From an uncultured Oscillospiraceae bacterium (GTDB lineage Bacteria > Bacillota > Clostridia > Oscillospirales > Ruminococcaceae), in NCBI GenBank assembly GCA_900539695.1, contig UQDG01000038.1, positions 1-14,873 of the forward strand: a DNA stretch of 14,873 nucleotides, written 5' to 3'. This document shows, in pieces, positions 12,756 through 14,873 of the stretch. The notes below the pieces were generated by a model. It saw only the letters and a list, made by a program, of their open reading frames with translations. It searched no databases and was not told where the DNA came from. Numbering within the stretch: position 1 is the first letter of the stretch; each line of letters begins with the position of its first letter. The position numbers were made by a program, and so were the translations under genes.

Positions 12756-14815
12756 GCCTGGAAGATCAGTATGATGCCTGGGTGCGCGGCCTGATGGGCG
12801 GTAAAAAATACGCCGCTACGTCAAAACAGGCCGAGGAGGCCAACGACGCCGTGCAGCAGATGCAGGCAAGCCTGGACGCGCTGAACGCGGCCCAAAAGCG
12901 GCAGAGTGCGGCAGGCTCGGCACTGGATGCTGTGCAAAAAGCGGGCGCTGCCACCGCCGAGAGCGTGCGGAAAATGAGCAGCGAGCTGACGAGATCGCTG
13001 CATCAGGACGGGCTGCTGGGCGGGACCACCGCCGCGCCGGCTGCCGAACCGAAAAACGCGGACAAGCCCGTGAACACGGATTTTGGCGGTGTAGCGGATA
13101 AAATTAAAGCGCAGGTGTTGGGGCAGGACGCCTTTGTGTCGGCGCTGGTCAAGGCGTTCCGCCGCCCCTTTGTGATGGGCACGGCGGGGGACACCGGCCG
13201 CGCCCGCAACCTGATGCTGCTGTGCGGCCCCAACGGCACCGGCCGCCACTACGCGCTGACCTGCGCGGTGGAGGAGCTGGCCAGCCGGGGGATCTTGCGC
13301 AGCGCGGCCATTGAGCGGATGGACTTATCGCTCTATCCCGGCCCGGCCCAGGAAAAATTATTTTTACAGGATCTGTATGCGGCGCTGCAGTCCGATGCCG
13401 AGGTTTTGGCCTTTGACCACTACGAGGGCTGCGCGGCCAATTATTTAAATATGTTGTCGACACTGGCCATCGAGGGGACGCTTTCGCTGAGCAGCCGCTA
13501 CGTGCTGCAGCGGGGCATCCTGGTGGACGTGGGCACCGCGCTGGCGCCCGGAGCCATCGGAGAATTGACGGCCGGCGGTAAATATTTTGTGTTTTTCTCC
13601 AACAAGGACGAGGCCGCGCTGGCCGATACCTTTGGGGCGCGGTTCGTGGATGCACTGGCCGGGGACGTCTGCCGCACCCAGGCCTTTACCCCCGAGGCGC
13701 TGGCTGCCGTGGCCGCCCGCGAGCTGAACTGGCTTGCGCAGCGTGTGCGCAAACAATGCGGTCTGGCGCTGTCCATGGGCGCCGACGTGCGCGACCTGCT
13801 GGCCGCCCAGTACGGCAAGACTACCGGCATGCAGGCCATGCGGGATTACTGCGAGACCGCCTACCGCGCCCTGGCCGAGTACGTGCTGGACGCGGAGGAG
13901 CCGCCCGCCGACGGCACACCCGCCGTGCTGACCGCTGCGGATGGAAAATTGTTGCTTAGCGTAAAGGACGGCGAGCCCTTTGACCTGCTGGCCCTGCTGC
14001 CCCAGCAGTACCGCGGTGACGTGGATGCCGTGGAGGCCGAGCTGGACGAGATCGTCGGTTTGGCTGAAGTGAAAAATTATGTGCGTGACATCGCCAAAAA
14101 TGTGCAGGCCCAGCAGCGCCGCAAGGCCCAGGGCCTCAAGGTGGCCGAGGTCAACATGCACATGATCTTTACCGGCAACCCCGGCACCGGCAAAACCACC
14201 ATCGCCCGCATTTTGGCGAAATATCTCAAGGCCATCGGTGCGCTGCGCGGCGGCCAGCTGGTGGAGGTGACCCGTGCGGACCTGGTGGGCCGGTATGTGG
14301 GGCACACCGCGCCCCTGACCAACACCGTGATACAGAGTGCGCTGGGCGGTGTGCTTTTCATCGATGAAGCGTACAGTTTGTACCGCGGGGGCGAGGATAG
14401 CTTCGGGCTGGAAGCCATTGATACCCTTGTGAAAGGCATTGAGGATAACCGGGGCGACCTGGTCGTGATTTTGGCCGGGTATACCAGGGAGATGCAGCTG
14501 TTTTTGTCGGCTAACTCGGGTTTGGCGAGCCGGTTCCCGAACCAGATCGAGTTCCCGGATTACACCGGCGAGGAGCTGTACCGCATTACCTTGTCGATTG
14601 CCAAGAGCAAGGGGTATCATTTGGACGAAAGCTGCCGGGATGTGCTGATTCAATGGTACGATGAGCAGCAGGCGGCGGATGCGGCGACCAACGGCAACGG
14701 ACGTATGGCCCGGAATGTTTTGGAAAAGGCCATTTTGAACCAGGCAAAACGGCTTATTGCTGACGCGGACGCGGATCTGGCGCTGCTGCTGCCGGGGGAT
14801 TTTGAATTGGATTGA
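12752..14815 (+). CDS. Two-module AAA+ ATPase, second module of CbbX/SpoVK type
   Basis: A cytoplasmic 687-residue ATPase. Residues 20-85 are Ala/Gln-rich and probably helical or coiled-coil. The first AAA+ module (about 113-315) resembles Clp-type domains (QVLGQDAFVSALVKAFRRPF), but its Walker A reads GPNGTGRH, with Arg in place of Lys, and Walker B (LAFDH) lacks the catalytic Glu. The second module (about 430-685) is intact: Walker A GNPGTGKT (475-482), Walker B VLFIDEA (534-540), ILAGYTREM at 573-581, and an arginine finger candidate in LASRFPN (Arg594). It matches the CbbX/SpoVK family of protein-remodelling ATPases. ATG overlaps the preceding TGA as ATGA, so translation is coupled. It likely hydrolyses ATP only in module two and remodels a partner, perhaps the Cys-tail protein. 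Confidence 0.88.
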   Translation: MSLEDQYDAWVRGLMGGKKYAATSKQAEEANDAVQQMQASLDALNAAQKRQSAAGSALDAVQKAGAATAESVRKMSSELTRSLHQDGLLGGTTAAPAAEPKNADKPVNTDFGGVADKIKAQVLGQDAFVSALVKAFRRPFVMGTAGDTGRARNLMLLCGPNGTGRHYALTCAVEELASRGILRSAAIERMDLSLYPGPAQEKLFLQDLYAALQSDAEVLAFDHYEGCAANYLNMLSTLAIEGTLSLSSRYVLQRGILVDVGTALAPGAIGELTAGGKYFVFFSNKDEAALADTFGARFVDALAGDVCRTQAFTPEALAAVAARELNWLAQRVRKQCGLALSMGADVRDLLAAQYGKTTGMQAMRDYCETAYRALAEYVLDAEEPPADGTPAVLTAADGKLLLSVKDGEPFDLLALLPQQYRGDVDAVEAELDEIVGLAEVKNYVRDIAKNVQAQQRRKAQGLKVAEVNMHMIFTGNPGTGKTTIARILAKYLKAIGALRGGQLVEVTRADLVGRYVGHTAPLTNTVIQSALGGVLFIDEAYSLYRGGEDSFGLEAIDTLVKGIEDNRGDLVVILAGYTREMQLFLSANSGLASRFPNQIEFPDYTGEELYRITLSIAKSKGYHLDESCRDVLIQWYDEQQAADAATNGNGRMARNVLEKAILNQAKRLIADADADLALLLPGDFELD

Positions 14816-14824
14816 TTTGATTTT

Positions 14825-14873
14825 AGGCAATACCGCATAATTCTAAGTGCCGATACGGCGAGCGAGGTGCGGC
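14825..14873 (+). repeat. Left part of the foldback repeat, copy 3, cut by the window edge
   Basis: All 49 bases are identical to the start of the complete copy (3085-3133). It begins 9 bases after the stop codon of the AAA+ gene. No other terminator was seen for the operon, so the foldback structure may serve to end or stabilise its transcript. Confidence 0.85.

Noticed and set aside
13445..14830. Minus-strand open frame of 461 codons across the AAA+ gene
   Set aside because: It is a shadow of a well-supported ATPase gene and its product is His/Gln-rich with no recognisable domain.

Overview
The window looks like chromosome from a GC-rich gut Firmicute of the Oscillospiraceae/Ruminococcaceae type (Faecalibacterium, Gemmiger or Subdoligranulum relatives). 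The grounds are strong AGGAGG ribosome sites, hairpin-plus-U terminators, sigma-A-like promoters (TATAAT or TATACT), transketolase split into two genes, an lrgAB pair, and short palindromic repeats scattered between genes. Genus is inference. No tRNA, rRNA, CRISPR array or transposase gene was seen.

Layout, left to right. The window opens inside a copy of a foldback repeat (1-53). A minus-strand block follows: a 118-aa protein of unknown function, preceded upstream by a uracil permease (uraA) whose short leader carries an attenuator-like terminator. Plus-strand genes are a hot-dog thioesterase (2314-2697) and a YejK/NdpA-type nucleoid-associated protein (3344-4348). Between them lie a 69-aa minus-strand protein and the only complete copy of the foldback repeat (3085-3258). 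Next, all on the minus strand, are lrgB/lrgA, the two transketolase subunits (with a palindromic operator candidate in their leader), a three-TM cardiolipin synthase, and a 53-aa small protein.

The most interesting part is 10013-14815. Five tandem 10-bp repeats with phased A-tracts lie directly upstream of a good promoter. That promoter drives a tightly packed three-gene operon: a radical SAM protein with half of a SPASM motif, a membrane protein whose cytoplasmic C-terminus holds nine cysteines in 27 residues (Cys-Ala-Cys-Ala pattern), and a two-module AAA+ ATPase with one degenerate and one intact ATPase site. Gene spacing is 0 nt and then a 4-nt overlap. I read this as a candidate system in which the radical SAM enzyme modifies the Cys-rich tail and the ATPase remodels the product. 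That is inference from motifs and context.

The window closes inside a third copy of the foldback repeat (14825-14873). All three copies have the same orientation, which suggests the contig was cut at repeats during assembly.
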